Below are positions 17,825-25,876 of a stretch of DNA of 64,000 nucleotides, in pieces (position 1 is the stretch's first letter; each line of letters opens with the position of its first letter). Below the pieces are notes generated by a model, which was given only the letters and a program-made list of their open reading frames with translations, made no database searches and was not told the origin of the DNA. This DNA is from Balneolaceae bacterium (GTDB lineage Bacteria > Bacteroidota > Rhodothermia > Balneolales > Balneolaceae). The translations under genes and the position numbers were made by a program. The stretch is from the NCBI GenBank assembly GCA_034521495.1, contig JAXHMK010000022.1:124001-188000 (forward strand), read 5' to 3'.

Positions 17825-17969
17825 AAAAACTCTTAGAATTAGAAGGAAATGTGTTAAGGAAATTGATGATAAATAGTTCCAAAAAAGTGCAAAAAGTACG
17901 CGATTAGCAGTCATAAATTTTCGGTAGGTAAAATATTTTTATTCTGAATAATTAAAGAGTTGCTTTAAA

Positions 17970-18299
17970 ATGGATTCGATTGAAATCAACAGACAAGATA
18001 TTGTACAAAAGCTTCGCGAAGTCATTGATCCGGAGCTGGGAGTGAATATCGTAGATCTTGGTCTTGTTTACGGCATATACCGGGAAGGGGATAAAATTGT
18101 GGTGGAATATACGGTTACAACACCGGGCTGCCCCATGCGGCGATACTTACAGCAAAAGGTGGAAAAAACTTTAAACAGGTTAGATGCTGTTGAAGATTTT
18201 GAAACACGACTGGTTTGGGAACCTGAGTGGTCTGTGGATATGATTGTTCCCGATGTCGAATTCTTTTCTGTTCCACCACCTCAACTTAATCAACAGTAA
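17970..18299 (+). CDS. MIP18-family (DUF59, SufT/PaaD-like) Fe-S assembly protein
   Basis: A 109-residue protein with the DUF59 fold pattern: IVQKLREVIDPELGVNIVDLGLVYGI at residues 10-35 and YTVTTPGCPMRRYL at 50-63, which holds the conserved cysteine of the family. DUF59 proteins act in Fe-S cluster maturation (SufT) or as assembly factors of oxygenases (PaaD). Next to fdxA and a Ric-like gene, a role in rebuilding Fe-S clusters under NO stress is plausible. The next gene starts 3 bases after its stop. Confidence 0.88.
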   Translation: MDSIEINRQDIVQKLREVIDPELGVNIVDLGLVYGIYREGDKIVVEYTVTTPGCPMRRYLQQKVEKTLNRLDAVEDFETRLVWEPEWSVDMIVPDVEFFSVPPPQLNQQ

Positions 18300-18302
18300 G
18301 CT

Positions 18303-19388
18303 TTGAAGAACTTTCAATTATCAAACAGAATCCTGGTTGTATTCCTGGTATTTGCCGGTATGGGTTTATTGACAGGTTTATATTCAGGGTTAGTAAGGTT
18401 GGGATTTTTAACGACCGTTGACCTTCAAATTCCCGGCGGGTTGCATGGCCCTTTAATGATAAACGCCTTTCTTGGAACTTTGATAAGCCTTGAACGTGCA
18501 GCTGCCCTTGAAAAGTTTTGGGCAATGGCCAGTCCTTTTTTGATGGCTGTTTCCGTAATTTTCATGCTTTTTGTGAATCTGACGTACGGAGCCTGGCTGT
18601 TTACAGCAGGTAGTTTTGCAGTTGTTACAGCCCTGTTATACGTTTGTTATCTGCAGCCCAAAATTTATCATTTTATCATGGCGATGGGTGGCCTGTCTCT
18701 TCTTATTGGCAACGGATTATTCCTGGCCGGATACCCCGTGTTTACAATCGTGATCTGGTGGATGGGGTTTCCCGTTCTGACCATTTTCGGCGAACGCCTG
18801 GAACTAAACCGCATCATGCGTCCTCCTAAAAAGGCGCGGCAGATATTTATTGGTTTTATTGTGATCTGGATTGCTGGTGCGATCCTGCTTCATACAAGCA
18901 GGGAATACGGATGGTATCTTCTTATGATTTCAACCCTGGCAACGGCTGTTTGGCTGTTGAAATACGATATTGCGCGCCAAACGATTCGGTCTGTGGAGTG
19001 GACAAAGTACAGTGCCTGGTGCTTGTTGAGCGGTTATGCATGGTTAATCGTAACAAGTATCACAGGCCTGGTGAGCGGATTTCCATATGCCGGTCCTATT
19101 TACGATGCCCTGCTGCACATGGTGTTTGTAGGGTTTGTATTTAGCATGATATTTGCACATGCATCGGTTATCATTCCCTCCCTTTCGGGAAAAATGGTAC
19201 CGTGGAGCCGGTATTTTTATCTGCCCTTTTTTCTGCTCCATGGATCATTAATTTTACGGGTTGCGGGGGATTTTGCAGGCAACTTTTCCGTTCGGGCCAT
19301 CGGTTCATGGATTAATGTAATTGCAATTTTACTTTTTCTCGGTGGTATTGTGTTCCGGCTTATCAGGGGCGAAGCTGAAAAAGAATAG
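18303..19388 (+). CDS. NnrS-like polytopic membrane protein
   Basis: A 361-residue inner-membrane protein with about ten hydrophobic helices. The start is a TTG at 18303, three bases after the previous stop, and the first residues lead directly into TM1. Conserved-looking histidine motifs GLHGPLMINAFLGTLISLERA (about residues 46-66), DALLHMVFVGFVFSMIFAHASVIIP (about 263-287) and an HGSLILR segment suggest a haem/copper-binding NnrS-type protein, a family that relieves NO-derived damage. The match is at the level of pattern and context, so an unrelated membrane family is possible. No alternative ATG start before residue 19. Confidence 0.6.
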   Translation: MKNFQLSNRILVVFLVFAGMGLLTGLYSGLVRLGFLTTVDLQIPGGLHGPLMINAFLGTLISLERAAALEKFWAMASPFLMAVSVIFMLFVNLTYGAWLFTAGSFAVVTALLYVCYLQPKIYHFIMAMGGLSLLIGNGLFLAGYPVFTIVIWWMGFPVLTIFGERLELNRIMRPPKKARQIFIGFIVIWIAGAILLHTSREYGWYLLMISTLATAVWLLKYDIARQTIRSVEWTKYSAWCLLSGYAWLIVTSITGLVSGFPYAGPIYDALLHMVFVGFVFSMIFAHASVIIPSLSGKMVPWSRYFYLPFFLLHGSLILRVAGDFAGNFSVRAIGSWINVIAILLFLGGIVFRLIRGEAEKE

Positions 19389-19422
19389 ATCTTTAAGTAG
19401 TAGGAGAAAAAAATTAAATTTT

Positions 19423-19800
19423 ATGTCAATGAAAGATATTCGAAACGACCAGGATATTAAATTACTGGTCCATACATTTTATGGTAAAGTAGAAGATGAC
19501 GAACGATTAGGATATATATTTAACGATGTTGCCGAGGTAGACTGGGATGAACATCTTCCAAAAATGGTTGACTTCTGGTCGAATCTGTTATTTCAAACCA
19601 GGCGGTATAAGGGGAAACCTTTTCGGCAGCATCTTCCACTTCCAATTGAAAAACAGGATTTTTCCCGATGGTTTGGATTGTTTGAATCAACTGTTGATGA
19701 ACTGTTTGAAGGTGAGAGAGCGAATCATGCCAAAGAGATGGCCGCGCGTATCGCATCTTCATTTTCTTTGCGAATGGAGATGGACGGGAAGTTTGATTAA
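19423..19800 (+). CDS. Group III truncated haemoglobin
   Basis: A 125-residue globin (ATG at 19423, or 19429). It has the trHbIII pattern: LLVHTFYGKVEDDERLGYIF, LPKMVDFWSNLLF, then YKGKPFRQHLPLPIEKQDFSRWFGLFESTVDELF, in which the H of PFRQH is the probable proximal haem ligand. Group III truncated globins handle NO or oxygen, which fits the neighbouring genes. Upstream in-frame codons overlap the previous gene and are not needed for the globin fold. A weak ribosome site (TAGGAG) lies at 19401-19406. Confidence 0.9.
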   Translation: MSMKDIRNDQDIKLLVHTFYGKVEDDERLGYIFNDVAEVDWDEHLPKMVDFWSNLLFQTRRYKGKPFRQHLPLPIEKQDFSRWFGLFESTVDELFEGERANHAKEMAARIASSFSLRMEMDGKFD

Positions 19801-19823
19801 TTTTTAGAGAAATATTTCTTGAG

Positions 19824-19997
19824 ATGAATGAGAATGAAAAATATCAGCTCGCCGAAAAAGTAAAAGAAGCTTGTATTCAGGCTGCAAGAGAAGGCTTTCA
19901 GAATGCATCCATAAGCGGTTTATGTAAGGAAGGATCTGTGGAAGCTGCTATCAGTGCTATCCAAAATTTGAAAGTAGAAAAATTCATAGAAAAATAG
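19824..19997 (+). CDS. Small conserved 57-residue protein
   Basis: ATG at 19824 to TAG at 19995-19997 gives 57 residues: MNENEKYQLAEKVKEACIQ, then AAREGFQNASISGLCKEG and SVEAAISAIQNLKVEKF. It is predicted all-helical with two cysteines (about 17 and 34). Similar short proteins, often mislabelled acetyltransferase, occur in many proteobacterial genomes; I recall the pattern but cannot verify it here. It lies between the truncated globin and a cytochrome with 23- and 10-base gaps, so it belongs to this operon. Confidence 0.65.
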   Translation: MNENEKYQLAEKVKEACIQAAREGFQNASISGLCKEGSVEAAISAIQNLKVEKFIEK

Positions 19998-20007
19998 AGG
20001 AAGGCTT

Positions 20008-20457
20008 ATGAAAAATCGAATGTACGTCGTAGCAATTCTGATGATATCATTTTTATTGTTTACAACGGGTTCATTTTACTTTCATAAACAGGTTAAAACG
20101 TTACCGCTGGTTCCCATGATGCAACAATTATTAGCTGATATACAGCAGGTTGATCAGGGTATTTATACAGAGAGTTATTCATTAATTGAGAAAGGGTCAG
20201 GTCAGATCTCGGATCATCCTACCATGACGTCTGATGATAAAGAGTTGGTTAAATCAACGTTGGGTGAAGAGATGCAGAAGTTTGTGGAATACGATATGAT
20301 TGTACATCATCATGCGGATTCTATGCGGATGGCAGCCATAAACAAAAATATGCAGAAGGTTTTGCAACACTATAGAATTGTTCAGTCCGGTTGTGTAGAC
20401 TGTCATGCCAATTTTCGTGATCGAGTTTCATCCGCTCGTTTAGAGAAAAGTGAATAA
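20008..20457 (+). CDS. Monohaem cytochrome, cytochrome c'-like
   Basis: A 149-residue exported or membrane-anchored protein. A hydrophobic N-terminal segment spans residues 5-24. The mature part is helical and ends with a single haem-binding motif C129-VDC-H133 (SGCVDCHANFRDR), the C-terminal placement typical of cytochrome c' and c-556 four-helix bundles; cytochrome c' binds NO. Its membership of the island supports that reading. A DUF3365-type haem sensor protein is the main alternative. Six bases separate it from the following DUF3565 gene. Confidence 0.75.
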   Translation: MKNRMYVVAILMISFLLFTTGSFYFHKQVKTLPLVPMMQQLLADIQQVDQGIYTESYSLIEKGSGQISDHPTMTSDDKELVKSTLGEEMQKFVEYDMIVHHHADSMRMAAINKNMQKVLQHYRIVQSGCVDCHANFRDRVSSARLEKSE

Positions 20458-20463
20458 CAATAC

Positions 20464-20646
20464 ATGAAACAGCCAATCATCGGATTTCACAAAGATGAAC
20501 ATGACGACTGGGTAGCCGATCTGAAATGCGGCCATACGCAGCATGTACGTCACGATCCGCCCTGGCAGTTGAGACCGTGGGTTATGATGGAAGAAGAGAG
20601 AAAGTCTATGTTAGGTCGGTCATTTATTGGATTGAAAAATATGTGA
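20464..20646 (+). CDS. DUF3565 family protein, copy 1, altered C-terminus
   Basis: A 60-residue protein of the DUF3565 family: MKQPIIGFHKDEHDDWVADL, then KCGHTQHVRHDPPWQLRPWV. The family normally ends in a CxxC pair that, with the CGH..H residues, could bind zinc. This copy instead ends RSFIGLKNM and lacks the final pair, so its metal site is probably incomplete. The second copy, downstream of the TonB-dependent receptor, keeps CKEC. The function of the family is not established. Confidence 0.85.
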   Translation: MKQPIIGFHKDEHDDWVADLKCGHTQHVRHDPPWQLRPWVMMEEERKSMLGRSFIGLKNM

Positions 20647-20756
20647 GACGGAAAAAGATTTATAAGTACTTGTAAAAAATCCTAACACAAAAGATGTTGA
20701 ACGCAAGGAAATGTTTTTAAGTTTTCTTGCAAACGACTGCATCATAACTATATCCC

Positions 20757-23132
20757 ATGAAATTTGTGTTTAGGACTCCACTTTATTTAACAATTGGTAT
20801 TTCTATTCTATTTCTGATCGGTTTCTCAACCGGTATACATGCACAATCTACAGGAACATTGACGGGTTATGTTACGGACGCTCTTTCGGGTGAGCCACTG
20901 GTTGGGGCCAATGTTGGTCTGCAAGGAACCGCACAGGGTGCCGCTACGGATAGTGACGGGTTTTATGAAATCGATAATATTGAGCCGGGCACTTATATCG
21001 TCGTTGCCACTTATGTGGGTTACGAAACCCAGCGCCAAAACAATATTAACGTGCGAAGCGCGGGTAACAGGAATATCAATTTTGAATTGTCTCCAACAGC
21101 TGAGCAGCTCGAAGAAGTGGTCGTTTCTGTATCTGAACCGTTTATCGCTCCTCCTGAAAATCCTGTCAGTTTCAGGCGCCTTTCGCCCGAGGCGATCTCA
21201 ACCTATCCGGCCGGAAACAGCGATATTGCCAAAGTTGTGCAATCGCTGCCCGGAGTGTCCGGCTCCGTCACAGGGTTCAGAAATGACGTGATTATTCGTG
21301 GTGGCGCTCCCAATGAAAACGTCTACTATCTGGATGGCATAGAGATTCCAACGATCAACCATTTCTCCACACAAGGGAGTGCCGGCGGACCGGCGGGCCT
21401 GCTTAACGTTTCGTTTTTTGAAGGGGTGGAACTTAGTACCAGTGCATTCGGTGCATCGGCAGGGAATGCACTTTCCGGTGTGCTTCGTTTCAACCAACGC
21501 AATGGAAACGACCGTGAATTTCGCACCAATTTTCGCGTGGGTGCAAGCGAAGCCGCTTTAACCACTGAAGGGCCGCTTTTTAAGGGTGATGCAACATCTT
21601 CCAACACCACCTTTATTGCCTCTGTTCGCCGTTCCTATCTGCAGCTTCTGTTCCAGCTTATCGATCTCCCATTTCTGCCTGACTATTGGGATTATCAATA
21701 CAAAGTGGATCATAAATTTAACTCCAAAAATCAGATCTCACTGATAGGTGTAGGGTCCATCGACGATTTTCGGATTAACGTCCCGGACGATATTACCCCC
21801 GATCAGCAAGCCACCCTCGACCAGGTGCCTGTGATTCAGCAGCAAACCAATACCACAGGACTTTCATACGAGCGCCGCCTGAGCGACGGTTTCGGTGTTA
21901 GCCGTACGTCGCTGAGCCGAAGCAGTTTTTACAACGATTTTTCACGGTATCGCGACAACGAAAATCAGGATGGCCTTTTTTCCAGAAATCGCGCTCGTGA
22001 GGTTCGTTATACCTTGAGGAACGAAACAACTTTTTTCCGTGAGCAATCAACCCTCTCTGTTGGTGCATCGGCACGGCTAAATAACTTCGAGAATGATTTT
22101 TTTGATGATAACACGAGTGTTTCATTTGACACTGATCTCAACTTCATGAGTTACGGAGGGTTCGTTCAGTGGTCATCAGAGGGGCTTACAGAACGGCTGG
22201 ATTTGACCGCAGGCATTCGGTTTGACGGTAATACATTCACCGATAGTGGTAACGAGATTTATCGTACGCTTTCGCCACGGGCAGCACTCACCGTCAATCT
22301 TGATGAAGAAGGGCAGTGGAAAGGAGTGCTTTCTGTCGGTCGCTATTTCAAAAAACCGCCGCTTACCCTGCTGGGTTATAAAGAGAGCGGCGATTTCGTG
22401 AATCGAGATGCACAGTACATCAGGTCGGATCACCTTACCGGTGGGATTAACTATTTTCCTCGTTCGAGCACGAAAATCTCGGTTGAAGGATTTCTGAAAC
22501 TCTATGATAACTACCCTGTTTCCAATCGGGAAGAGGTCAGCCTGGCCAATCTTGGCGGCGGATTTGAGGTTCTCGGAAACGATGATATTGAGTCTGTTGG
22601 AAAGGGCAGAACCTACGGTGTTGAATTCCTGACTCAACAAACATTAACCACAAATTATTATGCTATTCTCGCTTACACGCTTTTTTGGAGTGAGTTCACC
22701 GGTTTTGATCGGGATCGCTATTTGCCTTCAGCCTGGGACAGCCGTCACCTCCTCACATTTACCGGCGGATATCAACTTGGCAATAGCTGGGAATTCAGCC
22801 TCAGAACACGCCTGATTGGCAGAACGCCGTTTGCTCCCATTAATGAAGAACGCAGTATCGAAACCTATCCCGAGTTTGTGTTCGACTATAGCCGGCTCGG
22901 CAGTGAACGCCTCAAGCCATTTAACGCTACCGATATTCGAATCGACCGGAAGTGGAATTTCCAAAACTTTTCATTTGACCTCTATCTCGAAATTCAGAAT
23001 CTCTTTGCACAGGATACTCCATCGGAGCCGAGCTACCTGCTGGAAAATGGTAATAACCCGGAACTTGTACGTGTTGATCAGCTTAGTGAATCATCAATAT
23101 TGCCGACAATTGGGATTATTCTGGATTTTTGA
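20757..23132 (+). CDS. TonB-dependent receptor with carboxypeptidase-like N-terminal domain
   Basis: A 791-residue outer-membrane transporter. A signal peptide (about residues 1-30, ending GIHAQS) is followed by a CarboxypepD_reg-like domain (GTLTGYVTDALSGEPLVGANV to about residue 115), a plug (NSDIAKVVQSLPGVSGSVTGF, then DVIIRGGAPNENVYYLDGIEIP) and a 22-strand barrel ending in the aromatic C-terminus ILPTIGIILDF. No SusD partner is encoded nearby, so a siderophore, haem, metal or peptide ligand is more likely than a glycan. It lies between two DUF3565 genes in the NO-stress island, a placement that hints at iron or haem uptake but is not proof. Confidence 0.93.
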   Translation: MKFVFRTPLYLTIGISILFLIGFSTGIHAQSTGTLTGYVTDALSGEPLVGANVGLQGTAQGAATDSDGFYEIDNIEPGTYIVVATYVGYETQRQNNINVRSAGNRNINFELSPTAEQLEEVVVSVSEPFIAPPENPVSFRRLSPEAISTYPAGNSDIAKVVQSLPGVSGSVTGFRNDVIIRGGAPNENVYYLDGIEIPTINHFSTQGSAGGPAGLLNVSFFEGVELSTSAFGASAGNALSGVLRFNQRNGNDREFRTNFRVGASEAALTTEGPLFKGDATSSNTTFIASVRRSYLQLLFQLIDLPFLPDYWDYQYKVDHKFNSKNQISLIGVGSIDDFRINVPDDITPDQQATLDQVPVIQQQTNTTGLSYERRLSDGFGVSRTSLSRSSFYNDFSRYRDNENQDGLFSRNRAREVRYTLRNETTFFREQSTLSVGASARLNNFENDFFDDNTSVSFDTDLNFMSYGGFVQWSSEGLTERLDLTAGIRFDGNTFTDSGNEIYRTLSPRAALTVNLDEEGQWKGVLSVGRYFKKPPLTLLGYKESGDFVNRDAQYIRSDHLTGGINYFPRSSTKISVEGFLKLYDNYPVSNREEVSLANLGGGFEVLGNDDIESVGKGRTYGVEFLTQQTLTTNYYAILAYTLFWSEFTGFDRDRYLPSAWDSRHLLTFTGGYQLGNSWEFSLRTRLIGRTPFAPINEERSIETYPEFVFDYSRLGSERLKPFNATDIRIDRKWNFQNFSFDLYLEIQNLFAQDTPSEPSYLLENGNNPELVRVDQLSESSILPTIGIILDF

Positions 23133-23147
23133 AAAACAGACTTATTC

Positions 23148-23336
23148 ATGAAACAGCCCATTACCGGATTTCACAAAGACGAACAGGGTGACTGGGTTGC
23201 GGATCTTGCATGTGGCCACACACAGCATGTGAGGCATGATCCACCCTGGCAGCTTCGCCCGTGGGTGGTAACAGAAGAAGGTCGGCAATCAAAGCTTGGC
23301 GAAAACCTGGAGTGTAAAGAGTGTGATAAGGGGTAG
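23148..23336 (+). CDS. DUF3565 family protein, copy 2, intact CxxC end
   Basis: A 62-residue paralogue of the gene at 20464. The first 40 residues are nearly identical (MKQPITGFHKDEQGDWVADL, ACGHTQHVRHDPPWQLRPWV) and the end carries CKEC. The cysteines and histidines fit a small zinc-binding fold. It starts 15 bases after the receptor gene, so the receptor is bracketed by the two copies. Function unknown; presumably part of the same stress operon. Confidence 0.88.
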   Translation: MKQPITGFHKDEQGDWVADLACGHTQHVRHDPPWQLRPWVVTEEGRQSKLGENLECKECDKG

Positions 23337-23412
23337 CAGATGCAAAATCTTTTTCTTTTTTTTGGAAAAACCTCAGTTCGATTAACTATATCTTGATTTA
23401 GATGTTTAAAGG

Positions 23413-23436
23413 TCCCCTCCTTTTTCAAGGAGGGGA
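23413..23436. terminator. GC-rich hairpin between convergent genes
   Basis: TCCCCTCC-loop-GGAGGGGA at 23413-23436 forms a strong stem in the 240-base gap between the DUF3565 gene (plus) and the TetR gene (minus). Similar CCCCTCC/GGAGGGG sequences recur in the window (for example 23510-23525), so it may be a dispersed repeat that also ends transcription. Confidence 0.45.
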
Positions 23437-23575
23437 ATTAGGGGTGGTTTAATTGATGAATTCAGGACACTAAAGAGTCAAAATCCTAAGGCTACCTCTC
23501 CTAGCTCCGCCTTACATAGGAGGGGAACGCAATAATCAGCATTTTAAAATCGAACCCAGTTTAAAATGTACTTTT

Positions 23576-24211
23576 TTATGGCTCCTTTTTCATCACCATG
23601 CTTACCAGATAATCAGGTATAAATGCTTCCCGGGCGTCAATGAACTCTGAAAAGCCCTCTTCGTCCATATCCAATATAACCTGAATGACGGGACGGCCCA
23701 GGAAGGGAAAAACCAGCATGGCCATAATGTTCACAAAAATTTGCTCAGGCGGCAGATCTACGGTATTTCCTTTTTCCCTCTCTTCCTTGATCTGATTCAA
23801 AAAAGGCTGCACTCGTTTCCCGATTTCACCGACAACAAATTTCTTCAGCCGGCTTGGATTTTTGTTCATTTCGTGAATCACAAAGAGCGGGATATCGGGA
23901 TTGACTTTTAGAAGCTCAATATATTTTTTTGCAAATTTCCGAAGCTTTTCATCCAGCGGCAGATCTTCGTTGAGCAGCGAAGCCACCTGTGGCATCAGCT
24001 TGATGATGGAGAGCTCATACACTTTTTCGAATAGCTTCTCTTTTGATCGATAGTAGTAGTGCAGCATCGACTTGTTGATGTCGGCCTTATCCGCTATCTC
24101 CTGCATTCGCGCGCCTTCCAGCCCTTTACTCTGAAATACCTCACGGGCTGCATCAAAAATTTTCTGTTCCGTTGATGACGAGGACTGTTCTGTAGATTCT
24201 TCTTTTTTCAT
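23576..24211 (-). CDS. TetR family repressor of the duplicated efflux locus, intact copy
   Basis: A 211-residue TetR-type regulator. Residues 14-60 form the DNA-binding domain (QKIFDAAREVFQSKGLEGARMQEIADKADINKSMLHYYYRSKEKLFEKVY). The remainder is a helical ligand-binding domain. It is divergent from the MFP-RND-OMF genes that start at 24762, the usual arrangement for a repressor of an efflux operon, and a palindrome with AACCATATGGTT lies between them. This copy keeps its natural C-terminus; the second copy at 30358-30945 is truncated and frameshifted. Confidence 0.92.
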   Translation of the reverse strand: MKKEESTEQSSSSTEQKIFDAAREVFQSKGLEGARMQEIADKADINKSMLHYYYRSKEKLFEKVYELSIIKLMPQVASLLNEDLPLDEKLRKFAKKYIELLKVNPDIPLFVIHEMNKNPSRLKKFVVGEIGKRVQPFLNQIKEEREKGNTVDLPPEQIFVNIMAMLVFPFLGRPVIQVILDMDEEGFSEFIDAREAFIPDYLVSMVMKKEP

Positions 24212-24236
24212 GACAACATTTGTTTCAGATTATTCT

Positions 24237-24510
24237 AAAATAAAAACCTGAGTTCGATTTTTAATCTTTAATGAAATGCTCCATAAGTGAGACTGTCCAA
24301 AAGATGGTTTTGATTTATGGGCGCCTTAATAATTAAAGTTTACTTCGTGAACCTTTGAGTCTTTGTGTCTTCGTGGTAATAAATTCACGGTTTATGCCAC
24401 GAAGACTCGAGGACGCGAAGCAACACGAAGGATGTGTATAACAACTATTTGAAATTAGACTAAAATATTTAATTCAAGCTACGTCCAAATATATTTTTTT
24501 GGACAGCCTT
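24237..24510. repeat. Insertion-like segment with GTCCAAAA ends, in copy 1 only
   Basis: Within the 550-base TetR/MFP gap, GACTGTCCAAAAGA at 24291-24304 and TTTTTTGGACAGCC at 24495-24508 are imperfect inverted repeats around 218 bases. Inside is a hairpin with arms CTTCGTGG and CCACGAAG (near 24369 and 24395). In the second copy of the duplication the matching segment (30971-31187) is largely unrelated, although a GTCTTCGTGG..ATTCACGG..ATGCCA trace is shared. It may be a decayed MITE-like element. Confidence 0.45.
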
Positions 24511-24575
24511 AGCATCTTTTATCATAATTTTAAAGTGGTACTCAGGTTAAAATATAAAAGTTTAGAACAATATTT

Positions 24576-24711
24576 AACTATATGGTTGAAATATTTGGTT
24601 GAAGGGAGGTAAGGTTGATAGAAGATTCTACAGTTTATTATCTGTAATAGATTAATCATCAACTGTTTACAGAGTCGGAGCTGAACGAATTTGTAAATTA
24701 ACCATATGGTT
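24576..24711. promoter_or_regulatory. Candidate TetR operators upstream of efflux operon copy 1
   Basis: AACCATATGGTT at 24700-24711 is a perfect 12-base palindrome located 50 bases before the adaptor start. A near-copy, AACTATATGGTT, lies at 24576-24587. The same sites occur in the second copy of the locus exactly 6673 bases further on. TetR-type repressors bind such sites; the link to this TetR is inference. Confidence 0.6.
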
Positions 24712-24761
24712 GAACTATATGATTTATGTCCGTAAACTGTGGTTGAACACAAAAAAAGAGT

Positions 24762-25868
24762 ATGGACATGAATAAAGCCTATCTAAGTACTGCGGTACTT
24801 TTACTATTAATGATAACAGCCTCATGCAGCGGTGAATCAGCAGAGAAGCCTGCAGAAAATCAAATTGAGACTGCAGCAGCCGAACTCGATTCTCAGCAGG
24901 TTCGCTTTTTCAACGTGAAAACGGAATCTGTAGCAGATCGGGTAACTTTAAGCGGACGTCTTCGTGCGGATAACCGTGTTGAGCTTTTCCCGGAAGTGCA
25001 GGGCAGGGTGATGGAGGGAGGCAAGCCGTTTCAGGAAGGGATTTCCTATCAAAAAGGAGAAATTTTAATAAAGCTGGACGACAGCGAAGCCGGGCTGAAG
25101 CTTCAGTCATCAAGAAGCAAGTTCAAAACCGTTGTCTCCGGGCTAATGGCCGATATCAAGCTGGACTATCCGGAAACGCTGCCGCAGTATGAGGAGTGGT
25201 TTAATACGCTGAGCGCTGAGAAATCTGTTTCGCCCATTCCCGAGTTTGAAGAGAGTGTACGCCGTTTCCTGGAGTCGAAAGGCGTGTATGAACTCTACTA
25301 CGGCATCAAAAGTGCAGAGGAACAGCTGGAAAAATTTATAATTCGCGCACCGTTTTCAGGAGTTTTATCGGCCGCCAAAGCTGAGCCGGGTCAGGCAGTT
25401 GGGCCACAGTTTCATTTGGGTACGCTGGTAGATCCATCGCGGTTTATTTTAAACGCTTCGATTGAACCCGATGATGCAGAATGGATTCTGCCCGGACAAA
25501 CGCTGGAGGTAAGAAATCAGGATCAAAGCAGAGCGTATGCTGCAACCGTGACGAGAGTGAACCCGTCGGTGGATCCGGCCTCGCAACAGGTGTTTGTGTA
25601 CCTGGAGGTTTCGGGCAATAACTTACGGGAGGGAATGTACCTGGAGGGTGAGATCGAATCAGAGAGAACAAAGGAGCTGGCCAGAATTCCAAAAACAGCT
25701 TTGACGAGAACGCGGGACGTAATTGCCAATAGAGACGGACAGCTGCTTGAAGTGCCCGTTCAAATTGAGGAATTGGAGCGGAGCCACCTCTGGGTAAGCG
25801 GGTTGGAAAATGGGGAAGAGATCGTAGAAGATGTCACTGAACCGGTCAGCGGCCGAATCATCAAGTAG
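24762..25868 (+). CDS. RND efflux adaptor (membrane fusion protein), copy 1
   Basis: A 368-residue periplasmic adaptor. A lipoprotein-type signal ends TASCSGES (Cys about residue 22). The order is first lipoyl half (NRVELFPEVQGRVMEGGKPFQEG, ILIKLDDSEAG), a helical hairpin that is shorter than usual, second lipoyl half (IIRAPFSGVLSAAKAEPGQAVG) and a beta-barrel domain. The pump gene starts 8 bases downstream with a weak AGGA ribosome site. Compared with copy 2 at 31435, about ten residues differ over the protein, far more than in the adjacent pump. Confidence 0.93.
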   Translation: MDMNKAYLSTAVLLLLMITASCSGESAEKPAENQIETAAAELDSQQVRFFNVKTESVADRVTLSGRLRADNRVELFPEVQGRVMEGGKPFQEGISYQKGEILIKLDDSEAGLKLQSSRSKFKTVVSGLMADIKLDYPETLPQYEEWFNTLSAEKSVSPIPEFEESVRRFLESKGVYELYYGIKSAEEQLEKFIIRAPFSGVLSAAKAEPGQAVGPQFHLGTLVDPSRFILNASIEPDDAEWILPGQTLEVRNQDQSRAYAATVTRVNPSVDPASQQVFVYLEVSGNNLREGMYLEGEIESERTKELARIPKTALTRTRDVIANRDGQLLEVPVQIEELERSHLWVSGLENGEEIVEDVTEPVSGRIIK

Positions 25869-25876
25869 GAAATTCC

